NCBI GenBank assembly: GCA_965153455.1
Contig: OZ234493.1
Span: forward strand, 11,336,213 to 11,400,212
Reading direction: 5' to 3'
From: Sphagnum compactum
Lineage: Eukaryota; Bryophyta; Sphagnopsida; Sphagnales
Length of the DNA stretch: 64,000 nt
In this document: piece by piece, positions 1 through 11,890 of the stretch
How positions within the stretch are numbered: position 1 is the first letter of the stretch
How the letters are laid out: each line of letters opens with the position of its first letter
Position numbers and translations under genes: made by a program
The notes under the pieces: model-generated
The model's database searches: none
Told to the model about the DNA's origin: nothing
Seen by the model: the letters and a program-made list of their open reading frames with translations, nothing else

Positions 1-73
1 TATGTATTCAGTCTTGATTCATAACATCGCACTGAAAAGAAACTCCTGGATTGCTGATTATGGGGTGTTGCAG

Positions 74-612
74 ATAAAACTGGAGAGTGCAAAACTAGCA
101 CAACTTTATATAAACAGAGTGTTATCAGAGCTGGATCATGAAGGGGAGAGTGCACACGGGGAGCCCATGCAGGAATTTCTTCTGCTTCAAGGAGTTCGGT
201 TTGCATTCCGTGTTCACCAGGTACTACTCAGATTGTGTGAATTTGATAAGTATTGGTTTTGAATGGATTCTTAAACTTGCAACCCAAAAGATGATCAAGC
301 CACAGATATTAGTTTTCTTCCTTTTGATCAATTGCATCACAAAACCCTCTCATGAACACAAACAGATAAACATAAAGATTTGCAAGCTCCCCTAAAACCC
401 TAATGACCTGTTTTGAAATGCAAAATCCATTACCAGATAGGTTGATCCTGAAGGTTGAATTATGGTCCACTTGTGCTACTACAATTTGAAATAACAATAT
501 ATTTTGTTGTGAAAAACCTGTGCAGTTTGTTGGAGGATTTGACCCCAAGACCATGAGTGCATTTCAAGCGTTAAGGGACCGAGCTCACATCCACAACATG
601 GATACTCTATAG
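74..612 (+). CDS. CHUP1: CHUP1-like actin-binding chloroplast-positioning protein, last two exons (5' part outside window)
   Basis: Two exons are visible: 74-220 and 526-612, ending in TAG. A cag acceptor precedes 74, GTACTA follows 220, and a tgcag acceptor precedes 526; all junctions are phase 0. The first exon encodes a run from IKLESAKLAQLY to GVRFAFRVHQ, and the second begins FVGGFDPKTMSAFQALRDRA. This is the conserved C-terminal block of CHUP1, a chloroplast outer-envelope protein that links plastids to actin during light-driven movement. Family members have the same order: IKLA block, helix, LLQGVRFAFRVHQFAGGFD, then a helix. The protein ends shortly after this block, as expected. The upstream coiled-coil and proline-rich exons lie before the window. 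A CHUP1-like paralogue rather than the orthologue cannot be excluded from the C-terminus alone. Confidence 0.85.
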
Positions 613-1465
613 TTCCATAATATTATTTTCCATGAGTACAATAGTCTAGAACATTATGCAGAGTGTTACACAAGTGTGAGGTAAGTATGTGTGACATAGT
701 TGTACAATGTTGTGACATTTGAGTTGATGATTTCCAGTTTTTCTTTGCAGCAATATGTTTAAGTTGCTTCAATCTCACTGTTTTGGGCCTAATAATTGTA
801 CTGAGAAAATTGGGCATGTCTTAATATCAAGACATTTTCTGTATGGCTTTCCATTGTATGTCAACATGACAAATTCCTTGGCACATGTGCAGTGCTGTAC
901 ATTTCAGTAGTGGTCCCTAGCTCAATGACACGGGTTGTGAGTGATTCCGCATACATTCTTTCTAAATGCAAAGTTCACAAAGTGCACAACATGACAAATG
1001 TATCATCTTCTAGGAAGCACTTAGTATATATTGACATCTAGCAATATTTAGTCACTCTTCTTCAGTGCTCCAGCTTCTTTTATTCATACACATGGAGAAA
1101 TGTCCTCCATCTAAACACCACCATGAATTGTTATCACTAGATCCAACTTTTCATTTAGAAGTCCTCAATGCCTAGAAGCTCAGTACTCTTCTCCACAGTA
1201 TTTTTTTTCAACATGTGAATGCAGGATGGAGCTCAATTACAAGGGAGGCAAGCCAAAACCTTGCAGCATGGAAAGCCCTAGAGAACTCTGTTTCTGAAAT
1301 TAAACCACAGCTATGGAAATACCACCCTCACTTCTTCAATGACAGCAGTAGAATTGATACGGCAACTTATCTACGAGGGTTGGTTGCAGAGAAAACACTC
1401 CACAATTACAAGAGTTGCCATGTAGTGTAACTGACATTGTTACTGTGCACCCAACTAACAGTGGC
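613..1465. other. intergenic region between convergent genes
   Basis: This should hold the 3' UTRs of the CHUP1-like gene (+) and the V-ATPase gene (-). A 71-codon plus-strand frame at 1215-1430 follows a possible acceptor (gaatgcag, ending 1224), but I do not recognise it and see no partner exon. No repeat or RNA gene was seen. Confidence 0.5.
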
Positions 1466-2605
1466 TTAATCTGCCCTTGACTGACCAGCACGAGAAGAGA
1501 GAATGATGCCCACAATAAGCCCATACAAAGCCAGCGCCTCCGCAAAGATAAGAATAAGAATCATTCCAACAAACAGCTTGGGTTGCTGTGCATTTGCTCT
1601 GTCAAACCCCCGCCCCAACAAAAATTCAACGACTCAGAGCTCAAACCAACAATATCAAAGTGTGAGACACACAACGAAAGCAAAAAAATGAAACTAGGAT
1701 CTCAACTCCTGATTCCCCCGCCCACTGTTGCTAGAAGCCTTTTAAAGTGGAAGGGGAAGAGGAATGATCAAACGGCTGGAACTGGAAGGAGGAACGATCA
1801 AACTGCTGGAACTGGGAAAGAGAGGAACTACCTGACACCAGCATCACCAACAATGCCTATAGCCATGCCAGCGGAAAGGCCAGCCAGTCCACAAGACAAG
1901 CCTGATGAAAGATGAGCATAACCATCAAACACGTAGTACGGTTTCGACTTGGGATTGATCCCTGTGCTAATGATCACAGCAATGATCAAGCCATAGATAC
2001 CAAGCACTCCTGCCATAACTACAGGTACAATTGACTTCATAACCAGTTCTGGTCTCATCACTCCCATTGATGCAACCCCAACTCCACTCTTTGCTGTTCC
2101 ATATGCTGCCCCCATGCCTGCATTACCAATTTTTTTTTTAAATTGACTATTTCTCAGTGCCAGATACCCCTTGTTTGAAATCTTGGTGGCACAAAAGGAA
2201 ACTGAGTAATCTCTAGGATACATCCCGAAACCATTTCATCATCTCAAAATCGCTGGAAAAACATCAAGTTTCACAGGTTGTCAGCATTGCAATTTGCAAT
2301 TTACTTGCAATAGAATACGTAGCTCTCCCTGAAACCGTCTGCAAATCCTTCTTCACCAGCCGAGAAGTATAGGCACCACGAGAAACTAGAACAGCAAGTC
2401 CTAGATCAAACCCTAGACCAAACTCCAGACAAGTCGCCGATAGACTACCCTGGCTTCCAACCTACTACCAAAAACAGTGAAAACAAAACAGATCGTTGTC
2501 AAAAGTAGCGACTGGCTTACATGAGAAAACAAGCGCAGCTGCAGCTCCGATGAATCCAAAGAACGGCGCGATCTCGTCCCCACTGAACACAGCCGAGGAA
2601 GACAT
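1466..2605 (-). CDS. VHA-c: V-type H+-ATPase 16-kDa proteolipid subunit c
   Basis: Three exons on the minus strand: 2521-2605 (85 nt), 1832-2117 (286 nt) and 1466-1598 (133 nt), giving 504 nt and 167 residues with consistent phases and GT/AG borders. The protein starts [18 protein letters not shown] and ends RAGQSRAD. Subunit c forms the membrane rotor ring of the vacuolar proton pump, carrying protons into the vacuole and endomembranes. The four hydrophobic helices are present in order, with the glycine-rich [17 protein letters not shown] loop. The proton-carrying glutamate lies in the [10 protein letters not shown] segment of the last helix. Length matches the 164-167 residues usual for plants. 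The small first exon was placed by joining TCA-T to GC-ATG to restore the family sequence SCMGAAYG. Confidence 0.95.
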
Positions 2606-3000
2606 TTTGCCCTGTGGCTACGAAACCAACTGGATCCGCAACGAAAAACCAAATCCTCCTCGAACTGCAAAAAAAATTATACACTCAGTTCCGCAGGAAA
2701 AAAAAAACTGCATGCAATGAATTGAAATATGCGAGAACGATACAGACGGAGCGTGAGTGGTTGCTAGGAATGCGAGCACAGGTTGTCGAGGTCCTTAGCA
2801 GAGCTCGACTGCCGCTGGAAGGCATGGCGATGGCGAAGCAACCGACCAAGGAGAAGAGAAACCCTAATTCCACATCCCAAACCCAGGTACCCCAAATCTG
2901 CTTTGGAGTCGTGTTTTGAGGTCCCGATCGAGGTCCTGTTCGAGGTACGTGTCCTAAAGCCCTAATGGGTGGGGGCCATTCTCAAAATAAGGGGCCTAGG
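2606..3000. promoter_or_regulatory. upstream region of the V-ATPase gene, with a telo-box
   Basis: This is the 5' flank and presumed leader of the minus-strand V-ATPase gene. An AAACCCTAA telo-box sits at 2859-2867; such boxes are common in promoters of plant housekeeping and translation genes. No TATA box could be assigned with confidence. Confidence 0.4.
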
Positions 3001-4736
3001 TCTTTTTCTTTTGGTCTTTTTCTTTTTCTTTCTGGAGTGTAAATTGGGCCCATATTGCACACACAAATTGTTCATATCTGTAGTGTGGTGACAATGTGTT
3101 TGGAATTTTATTATTATTATTATTTTATTTTATTTTTTATTTGCGTGTTGCTCAATTATGATTTGGTTATTGTTTGTTTAGTTTGTCAATTGTGTTTTGG
3201 AAATTTGATTATCTTATTTTAATTTTGTCATTAAAAATGTTTCTATATTTTATTTTCTCAAAAGAAGTGTTTGCAATTATAGTATATCATCTTGTTTCAC
3301 CATGGAGGATATTACAAATTTACCTAAGCATTTAATTTCATCAAAAAAAAGTTTCAAAATGAATTCATGTCACTCTTTCCATTGCTAGTGTTGATGATTT
3401 CTTTGATTTACATCTTTCGCAAGCAACTTGTGACGATCCTTTTGTTGGGTCCTAAGCCAAGCATCATGTGTCTTTTACAACCATTTCTCCTTTTGTAACA
3501 ATCTCTCTTGCAAAAGAGCCATTTGTAAAAATATTTTTTTATCAAGCAATCATTTTCAATTATCTTTCATATGGTGAAATCATCTATTGCTAATGAGCTT
3601 TATGTAGTTGTTTTAATCATCGATTAAAGCACAATGGCAGCTAATAGTTGGTTGATGATCAATTTTTTGTTGCAATTCTTATTTTGTTAAAGGAAGGAAC
3701 CCATGGGAATTTTAGTGCTACATGCAATGGTGAGGTCTATGAACATTTTGACGATGACTTTATTATAAAGGAAAGTTGTAAACATGTAGATGATCGTTCT
3801 GATGAAAATTATATTCTTAAATATCTTGTTCAAACAAAAGAGAATAATCTTGACAAAGAGGTTGTTAATATTGTTGAAAAAAAACATTCATTTCATTTCA
3901 AATTGGTTGATCCAATGGAATCGCAAAATGTGACTATTGGTGGTAGACATCGTAGCAAACACACAAATGTGTAGCTATGAAATGCATTTGAAGAATGGAA
4001 ATTTTTCAAAGGTTTTTTAACATATCATTCGATTTAAAACCTATTTCAAATGGAAGATGTTAAGTCATTTGTTGGTATGCTTACAATGTTTATGTTATAA
4101 ATCGCCAAGAAGGATGGCTTTCTATACACGTTAACTATGTGAGCTTCTCTTCCTTTCTCTATTATGATTTGTTTCACTACTATCTATATTTGTGGATTCT
4201 TACATTCTGTATGTTTGTCTTGTAGGATTCAGGTTATGATTTATGCCCGCATCAAGAGTCTAATCTAAAAATGTGAAGAGCTTGAAATTGTGAAATCAAA
4301 AAATAGGCCTCCTATTCCATTCAACATCTTAACAAATGTTTAATATGGCCTTGTTTAATGTGTTGTCAACAAATTTATCATGTGTTTTTCTATTGTGAGG
4401 TTGGGTAGGATGAATGTTAAAAGTGACATTTTCAACTATAGTTAAAAGTTTGATATGTTTGAATTTAAAACGACATCTATCAACATGGTTTTCTAATGTT
4501 AATTAATGTTTTGTTTACTTTTGTTCAAAAAAAAATTCATATGAGCTAAAATGAAGATGAGGAATATTAACGATTTTCACTTTTCTTTACACGACGACAA
4601 TTGTGATGATTTTTTTTTAAAACTATTTTATTGATCTCTGGCATATATATATATTTATGTGTTTTGTATATTTTGGTGCCTTTTACATGGATCTTACAAG
4701 TCTAAATGTTATACAAGTACTCATCATGGCCTTTTG

Positions 4737-5374
4737 GGTCAAAGCACGATTGGGGTACCAAAAAGGATCATCTCCTTTTGTATCCAATGGACCCCTCACT
4801 TAAAATATGTTGTTATAACTTAATGGCACATTCATATTGAAAGTCTGATTTTCTTCATGGATAGATACATTACTAAAGCATTATTCTATGCACAACAGGT
4901 CAAATTTGACAAGTTTCGAGATTCCTACCAAGTCCTTGAAAATTTTCCAGGACTTTGTCTCTAAAGAAAATAAAAAGACAAAAACTCATAAGGAATTTCT
5001 AAACAAATTTTTTTGGCCAAAGATTCTTACCACAAACTCCTTAAATACTAATGTATATAAAATGTATGAATGTGACAAAAATCAAATGCCCTATTGCAAT
5101 GTAAAAAGTTTCTAAAAGTGAAATCTCTAGGAATTTTGGGCCATTGATAAAACATGGCCCACATTGGATAAATTGTAGTATTCCTATTTTTATAAGTGAA
5201 AACAATAGATATTCTAAATGCCTATATAAAAATTGGAAAAAAAATATTTCATTTAACATGAAAAAAAAGGGAAATCTAGAGCATGTCATAGGAAAAATGA
5301 AAAAAAGGTGAATTTTGAATCCTTAGGATTGAGTCCTTAATGTTCTTGAAGGGTACCCCAATCGTGCTTTGACC
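4737..5374. repeat. 638-bp block with perfect 23-bp terminal inverted repeats (MITE-like)
   Basis: Bases 4737-4759 are the exact reverse complement of 5352-5374. Both contain the core GCACGATTGGGGTACC. The block between them is AT-rich and has no convincing gene. This is the form of a non-autonomous DNA transposon, but I could not find a clean flanking target duplication (flanks CCTTTTG and TTTTAAA). Confidence 0.6.
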
Positions 5375-7976
5375 TTTTAAAGAATGGAAATTTGATGTTG
5401 ATTATTATGGACTAGAAATTTAATGGGTTCTTGTAAAATTGCCCTAATCTTGATGCGATCTGCACATTCAAAACAATGATGTGTTATCATCCTCCTTGGA
5501 CACTAAACAATATTCACCTACATTTTTTTTAAACTCTTAAATATATATATATAAAATATCATTGATCTTGTTTAATTTGAAATTTTCAATTGACAAAAAT
5601 ATTCTTGTTTTTATCGTGGAGGTGATGACATTAAATATTGACTTAAATGATAAAAAAATTACTAATAAAATTGATAAGGGTGTAGGAATTATTTGAATGG
5701 GAAAAACATTAATCCATTTTAGCAAGGAATGAAAATTATTCAAAGTCTTATGTTAAATACAAGCAAACCAACAAGGTTGCTATTGATTGTGCTTCATGGT
5801 GATTTTTTTTTGTGAAACTATCAATGAGAAGCCCTTATAGTATTAAAATGTTTTTATTCAAAATTTTACCAAAAAGATGTGCATATAGTGTTGAAACGTT
5901 TATTGTAGCCATAAAAAAGACTTTTAAAAGTGATTATAAAGGCATGGTAATTTTTATTTCAAATAAACTTATTGTGAATGTCATTGATGTTTTTTCAAAT
6001 GATCATATATTTATGTTTGTTGGTGGCGATTTACTTCCATTAGAAGAAAAAATGTCATTTGCAATTGAAAAGGAGTTATACAACATTTTCATTTACAAAA
6101 ATTGACATTTTTTCTTCTAGTGTTTTAGTTCTAAAATGTCTACCATGATGAAGCAATATGATTTTATTGCCTTTATGAAAGAAACATCCATTTCATTGTC
6201 ATTTTCACAATCGGTGGGTCATTAGTTTCACAATTTACAAAATTACAATATCAATGTCATGATTATGGAACTGTCCATGGTAGTTGGAATTATGAAAGAC
6301 ATCAAGATACTGATTTTTGACCCAAAAATTTAGTTCCCAAAAATGAAAATCTTAGTGACAAGAATGATGATTCTTTTAAGTAATTTTGGTGATATTCAAA
6401 ACTTACAATAATATTGCTACAACTTTGACCATGTGTACTACAATAACATTACCAAGATGGAGAAGTTATTGATTGGTGATTTTTGTGTGTGCTGCACCAA
6501 AAATTTCTTTGTAGAAAAAGGTTGATGATAATTTAACCCAATTTATTTATTTTTTATCGAAGGATTTAATTTGAGACCTTTGTTTTCATTTGAAGATACA
6601 ATTAACACTTTTGCTCTAATTTGAACATATTTTTGACATTTGCTTGGAATTTGAGAAAATATTCATTGAGAAAGGTTCTCCAATTTGCATTTGTTTGTTA
6701 CTAATTGTGCTTTGAAATATTACATGTTTTTCCATCTGCATAGAAGAAGAGCTTCCAAGCTAAATTATACTTCCCATGTTAATCCATCTTCCCTTGTCAT
6801 GCAACCACAAATTCATATTCATTGGCTTGTGGGTTGAAGAAAAACTTTGGAATCCCATATTTGTGTTTGCTTAAATTGAAATTTTTATGATCTTTACATC
6901 CCATCTTAGTGAAGATTGTAAATTTTTCCATTTTTAAAGACCTAATTTCTTGTGAATTTTTCAATTTTTGTTATGATGTTCTATTAATATTTCTTATTCT
7001 TTACATTCTCAAAGGATGTCTCAATTGAATGACCTAGTGAATATGACATTACTTTCTAAGTAACGGATCTCTATTGTGTGTGTGGTACAAGATTTGTCAA
7101 TGGTTCTTCATGTTATTGATATTGAACTACAACAAGTATTCAGTATTAAAACCAAAGTTTTTTGTTGAAGTTTTTCTTGTCCATTACATGTTTCAAAAAA
7201 AAACATTTGGCATTTGTGATTTAGAAAGGTGTTTGTGCAAGACTTATGCCAATTGTTCAAGGCACACTATTACATTCATATGGAATTGTTTATGTAGAAA
7301 GAAGGAGTATGATGAAAATTTCATGTGCGAATTTGTGCATATAACAAATTTACCTTAAAGCCTACCTATCTAATTGTCTCAAATGAAGTAGGTGTACATC
7401 TAAATGGCAAAGACAATCCAACTTCAAGCTTGATGAAATGTTCATTATACATATCTATGGTTTTGCATTTCCCTTGTGTGTGTTATAGCATGAGCAAGGA
7501 TAATGCATTTTTTCTTTGCACTAGTTTTGGAAAAAAACTTATAATTTGTGAACCTAAAAAATTGTCTCCTTTAATTTGAAGAAGTACACTTTTTAGTTTA
7601 GCCAATTTTGATAAGATGACAATAATGATGTTTCCAAGTAAGCCTTTCTTTTAGCAAATTTGATGGAGTTGTTATTACAGTTGATGATGATGATATTCCC
7701 AAAGTAAGTTTCAAGTGTATTGAAACAAAATTCCGAGAATTTTGAAAATTTGATATATGGGTGGTTTTTTATAATCTTTCATAGGCTCCTTATTAATTTT
7801 GCATAATCTTTCATATAGTCATCCCTAAAAATTTCCAAAAAATTTCCAAATATAACTACTTCATTTCCAAGCCTAACTACTTCACCTCCTTTCTCGTAAT
7901 TACTCTTATTCTTATAACTACTTCACTCCTTTCCTATAACTATATCTTATATTTATAACTCTTTCACCCTCGGCAA

Positions 7977-8022
7977 CATGGATATGAAAAGACAAATTAA
8001 CATGTGTCTTTTCATGTCCATG
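7977..8022. repeat. imperfect hairpin
   Basis: Near-palindrome: CATGGATATGAAAAGACA on the left pairs with TGTCTTTTCATGTCCATG on the right with one mismatch. It lies about 80 bp outside the left end of the Harbinger element. Confidence 0.5.
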
Positions 8023-8348
8023 ATATTTATATTAATTGAAATTAAATTTGACATTGACATAAATAATGATGAATTATTGATAATCATATGATAACATAGT
8101 AAAGGTCAGTTCACATTTAAATGTAGGCTATTAAAGAAAAGGTAACTTAACATAATTATTTAGGTTACCTTTTAGGTTAATGGTAGTAGCTACCATTGTG
8201 GTCTATTATTGTTCACATTAGGTGCTTTAGGTAAGGTAGGTAAGACATGTGTTGTGTTTCTATTAACCTATTGTTCAAAAACTGCAAACACTCATGGCGA
8301 GGTAAGTTCCTTCCCTCCCTATTCATTTGCATCATTACCTTTTTTTTT

Positions 8349-8950
8349 GCATGTGAAGCTCCTTTGAGCTTTGATTATGTAATTCCTTTTTATTCTTTAA
8401 TTTTAATTTTCTTACTTTTAATTATGTAGTTTTTTGTGTTGTTTTTGCATGCGGAGCTCCTCCGAGCTTTGTTGTTGTAGTTCCTCCTTCCTCATGATTT
8501 TTTAAAAATATTTTTGGTTGTGTAGGTCCTGTGTTTTTTTCGTGTGTGAAGCTCCTCCAAGCTTTGTTGCTTTAGCTCCTTTTTGCTTTCGGCTTTTCAT
8601 TTTCCTGCTTCGATTATGGAGTTTTTTTGTGTTTTTTTTGCATGCAAAGTTCCTTCAAGCTATGTTCATAAAGCTTTTCATTGTTCCTTAGTTTTCATTT
8701 TCCTACTTTCGATTGTGCAAGTCCTTAGTGTTTTTTTCGCATGCGGAATCTTCCAAGCTTTGTTGATATAACTCTTCTTTGTTCCTAATTTTCTTGTTTT
8801 TATTTTCGTTTGTGCAATTCCTGTGTTATTTTCGCATGCAAAGTTCTTCTGAACTTTGTTGTTGTAGCTCCTCTTTGTTCCTGGCTTTTCAATTATGGAG
8901 CTCATGTGTCTTTGTTACGTGCGAATTAGCTCCTTCGAGTTGTGATCGTC
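8349..8950 (+). repeat. seven diverged tandem copies of a ~95-99 bp unit in the transposon's left arm
   Basis: Each unit begins with a GCATGCGGAGCTCCTCCGAG-like motif followed by CTTTGTTG-like and T-rich sequence. Unit starts are near 8349, 8447, 8541, 8640, 8739, 8834 and 8917, a spacing of 83-99 bp. Copies differ by many substitutions, so the array is old. Confidence 0.75.
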
Positions 8951-9192
8951 TCTACATTTTATAATGTAGCCATTGCAAATGGTTTGTCTTGCATAATTTT
9001 TGCAAGATGTGTTGTAGATTTAAAAATTGATTTTGCAAGGTTTCAACACAACATAATTTGAGCTTTTGTCTAAAGCTCTAGTGTCGCCTTCGAAAGATGT
9101 TTGTTTTGATTTTGAAATGATGCATCACACAATTGTTCTACACCAGTATTAGATCTCATGTGTGTATAATATTTTAAGGAACAAAAAACGTA

Positions 9193-10269
9193 ATGAGTAG
9201 GTTAAAGCATGATCAACCACCTGATATTCAAACATTAATGACATAATACAACAACCTCAAGTGGATCAAACACTTCCATGCTAATAATTTTGTCCTTCAC
9301 TTGACAAAGAAGTTGAAAGCTTTCATGGAAAAGAAAAACACGAAATTTCAAGTTGTTGTCCCTGTGAGTATGTGTAGCCTATAGTTTGTACAAACTTGTG
9401 CATGTGTCTAAATACTTGCATTGTTCTAAATTTTTTATTATCAAAAAGTTGACTGTCCACCTTGTCTTGCATGAATTCGTATCTATAGTGAACTTTGTTT
9501 TGAAAAACCAAATGGAATGGCTAGAGGGCAATGACTTGATTGAAATCATGGATGGGTTCAAGAACTTTTATGGCATGCTATCAATCCATGGCGCCATAGA
9601 TGCAACACAAATTCATGTGTAAAAACCAAAGGCCCATGTTTTTGTAATTAACTTTTATTTTTTCAAATCAAAGGGTTACAACATTCAAAGGCAAGCTATT
9701 ATGGACCATTGAAAGATGTTTAAGGATGTGTATGTTGGGATTCTAGGTTCTATCAATGATGCTCGAGTTTTGAGGATGTCTTCTTTGTACCATACAACCA
9801 TTGAACAAAATTTGTTTGTTGTTGAACTTGGACAAGAAGGTATCAAACCTTACATTAGGGGGACAAGGGCTATCCTTTACTATTGTGGCTGATGGTGGCA
9901 CATAAACAAACAAGGGTATGTTAGACTATGCTTGAAGCTCTTTACAATCAACAATTATTTCGTGGCAAATGTGTGGTTGAAAACTCCTTTGGAATCCTTA
10001 AAAAGATGTTCAGGGAACTCTTATAAAAGACCAACTTAAATATCCTTTTTTTGCCAAATGTTGTTGTTTGATGTTGTATGTTACATAACTTGATCTTCAA
10101 TGGCAGAAATGAGGATGTTGAATCCTTGATGATTCGATTAGAAGTTGAAAATCATGAGCAACTAGCTCAAGTTGTAAAGAAAGATGAAAAAAGAAATGCA
10201 GAAATAGGTATTGACATTGATGGTGCACATGTTCCTTTACACGATGATGAGGTTTTTGGAAACACATAG
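9193..10269 (+). pseudogene. decayed PIF/Harbinger transposase (DDE_Tnp_4 / HARBI1-like)
   Basis: Family blocks appear in order but in different frames and with stops. A HARBI1-like N-terminal part lies around 9193-9480 (KLKAFMEKKNTKF, then YLHCSKFF). Next comes SIHGAIDATQIHV near 9580-9620, containing the first catalytic Asp. Then SINDARVLRMSSLYH follows near 9750, and a frame-shifted stretch equivalent to the DKGYPLLPWLM block lies near 9860-9890. ENSFGILKKMFREL near 9980-10020 carries the catalytic Glu, and CCMLHNLIFNGRNEDVE ends the homology near 10070-10110. In the family this enzyme cuts and joins at 3-bp TTA/TAA sites, matching the duplication around this element. Stop codons (for example after ATGGACCAT near 9711) and at least two frameshifts make it non-functional. 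Confidence 0.8.
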
Positions 10270-10522
10270 CAAATGATTTTAGAGTAGTACCTTGGAACTT
10301 GTAGGCCACAGATTCAGAGATGAATATGGTGTTATGTTTTGAAAATTACATGAATATGAAAACTATGAATTTGAAATTGGAAAAATGACCTACTTTGCTT
10401 GCAATGTTTTCCTTGATGTATTCAGCTAGCTTCATCATCACTAACATGAATGTTGGATTTTGGATTCAATCTTTTGATGAATCACATAGAATGTTTACTG
10501 GTGGTGGCATTTCAACCTTATC

Positions 10523-11890
10523 CTAAATGAAAGCGTGACACATTGCAATGTTCCAATTAGCCAAAACACTCACCATGTTTTTTCTTCTTCGATGAATCTT
10601 TCTAATTCTAGATTTTGAATATTGCATATGTTCATTGGTTGTGCGTTTCTGAGTTTTGCTATGATGTTTTTCAATCTTAAGTTGTGTCACGTTTATGCGC
10701 TCCATCAAATCAACAAGCACTTTGCTATTCTTGTCTAAAGCCTCCAAGATTAGGGAAAACACATTTTACCTCTTACACTTGACACTTGTGCTCCTGAACG
10801 CCAATGGTATTGTTAGTTTGTTTACAAGTGTTACTAATGTTGTTATAGATGGAGAATCCAAGATCATTGTCTTTGGATGCCCTTGGGAGGATTCGAAATA
10901 ATTGTCAAGATTGACAACAAGCACCTTGCCCCATTGTGTTTTAGTTGTTGTTGTTGCTGATTGTTTTTGACTTGCATTCTCTTCAAGAACATAGTCGTCT
11001 CTTAGCATATCTTGCAACATAGAAGTTCCAGCTACAAGAGAGTCCAATGTGTGCTCTTATGGTGGTGGAATGTAAATGCCATCTCCTTTAGCATGAATGT
11101 TTCGTACATGCAAAAGTTTGTTCATTACCTGCTTTCCCTGGACCAACCCAATCACATTGTAAAACTCCTTGTTGAATTGCCTTGGAAGGTGGTGTTTATT
11201 GTGTTCTTCCATTATCAAGTCCTAAAATGATGTGTCGTGGCTAGTCCCTATGTGATAGTCTGAAATTTTCTTGAATTTAGAATTTAACCCTTTCCATTTG
11301 TCTTTGCACATTTTTCCAATGTGCACAATTCTTGATTTGGTGAGCTTTCACACTTCTTTGGCAATCTTGTCCCATTTTTGTGTTGGTGGAAGCATTTGTG
11401 AATGTGAGTCAACCAAACACTTGAAATTAAAATATTTTTATTTTTTGCATTTGATGAGTGCAAGAACCTCAACATGATCCCAATTGCTTTGCCTCTTGCA
11501 TGATGGTTTGATTGCTTTAGTGATTTCAGCCGATGGTGTTGTGATTGGTGACACGTCTCCTCTGAGAAACACAATGGTTGCTTCTATTGGTCCCACATGA
11601 GGCGCTCCTATAGGGCTTTTCCCCTCCCCCTCCCTCTTTCTCTCCCCTTGCAAATTCTTCATGCTGCTACTATGAAAAAAATTGTTGTTGTCTATGGTTT
11701 CCATTTTTTGAAGATTTGAAGATTTGCACATTAGTTCGATGTGCAAACAACAAATGCAGAGGACAAGACAAAGAAATTGTGTTTGACACAAGATGAAACA
11801 ATTGTACACGGAATGTTCAAGCCTTTTTATCATTAAAGGGTTTGTGTAGAAGAGGTTGTTTGAGATGGTTAGGGCGTTGATTAATGACAC
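10523..11890 (-). pseudogene. decayed trihelix/Myb-like partner gene of the Harbinger element
   Basis: On the minus strand a frame from 11890 to 11438 ends in SNWDHVEVLALIKCKK, the first helix of a Myb/SANT-like trihelix DNA-binding domain. The domain continues in another frame through WDKIAKEV and CKDKWKGLNSKFKKISDYH (about 11250-11400). A linker containing SLVAGTSMLQDMLRDDYVLEEN follows (about 10960-11045). A basic helical tail begins ALDKNSKVLVDLMERI at 10700-10760 and ends in an RKIHRRRKNM stretch. In PIF/Harbinger elements the second protein binds DNA and helps import the transposase. Several frameshifts and stops break it. Its position opposite the transposase and inside the shared inverted repeats supports the assignment. 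Confidence 0.7.

Larger units (their letters stand above)
3000..8100. other. AT-rich intergenic region with decayed transposon-like coding traces
   Basis: About 5 kb of AT-rich sequence. Short plus-strand frames at 3648-3974, 5812-6105 and 7074-7579 look like shards of old coding sequence, but no domain is certain. The first shard ends in GGRHRSKHTNV and is followed, across stops and frame changes, by a DVKSFVGMLTMF-like stretch near 4050. A block bounded by inverted repeats (4737-5374) lies within. No gene is called. Confidence 0.4.
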
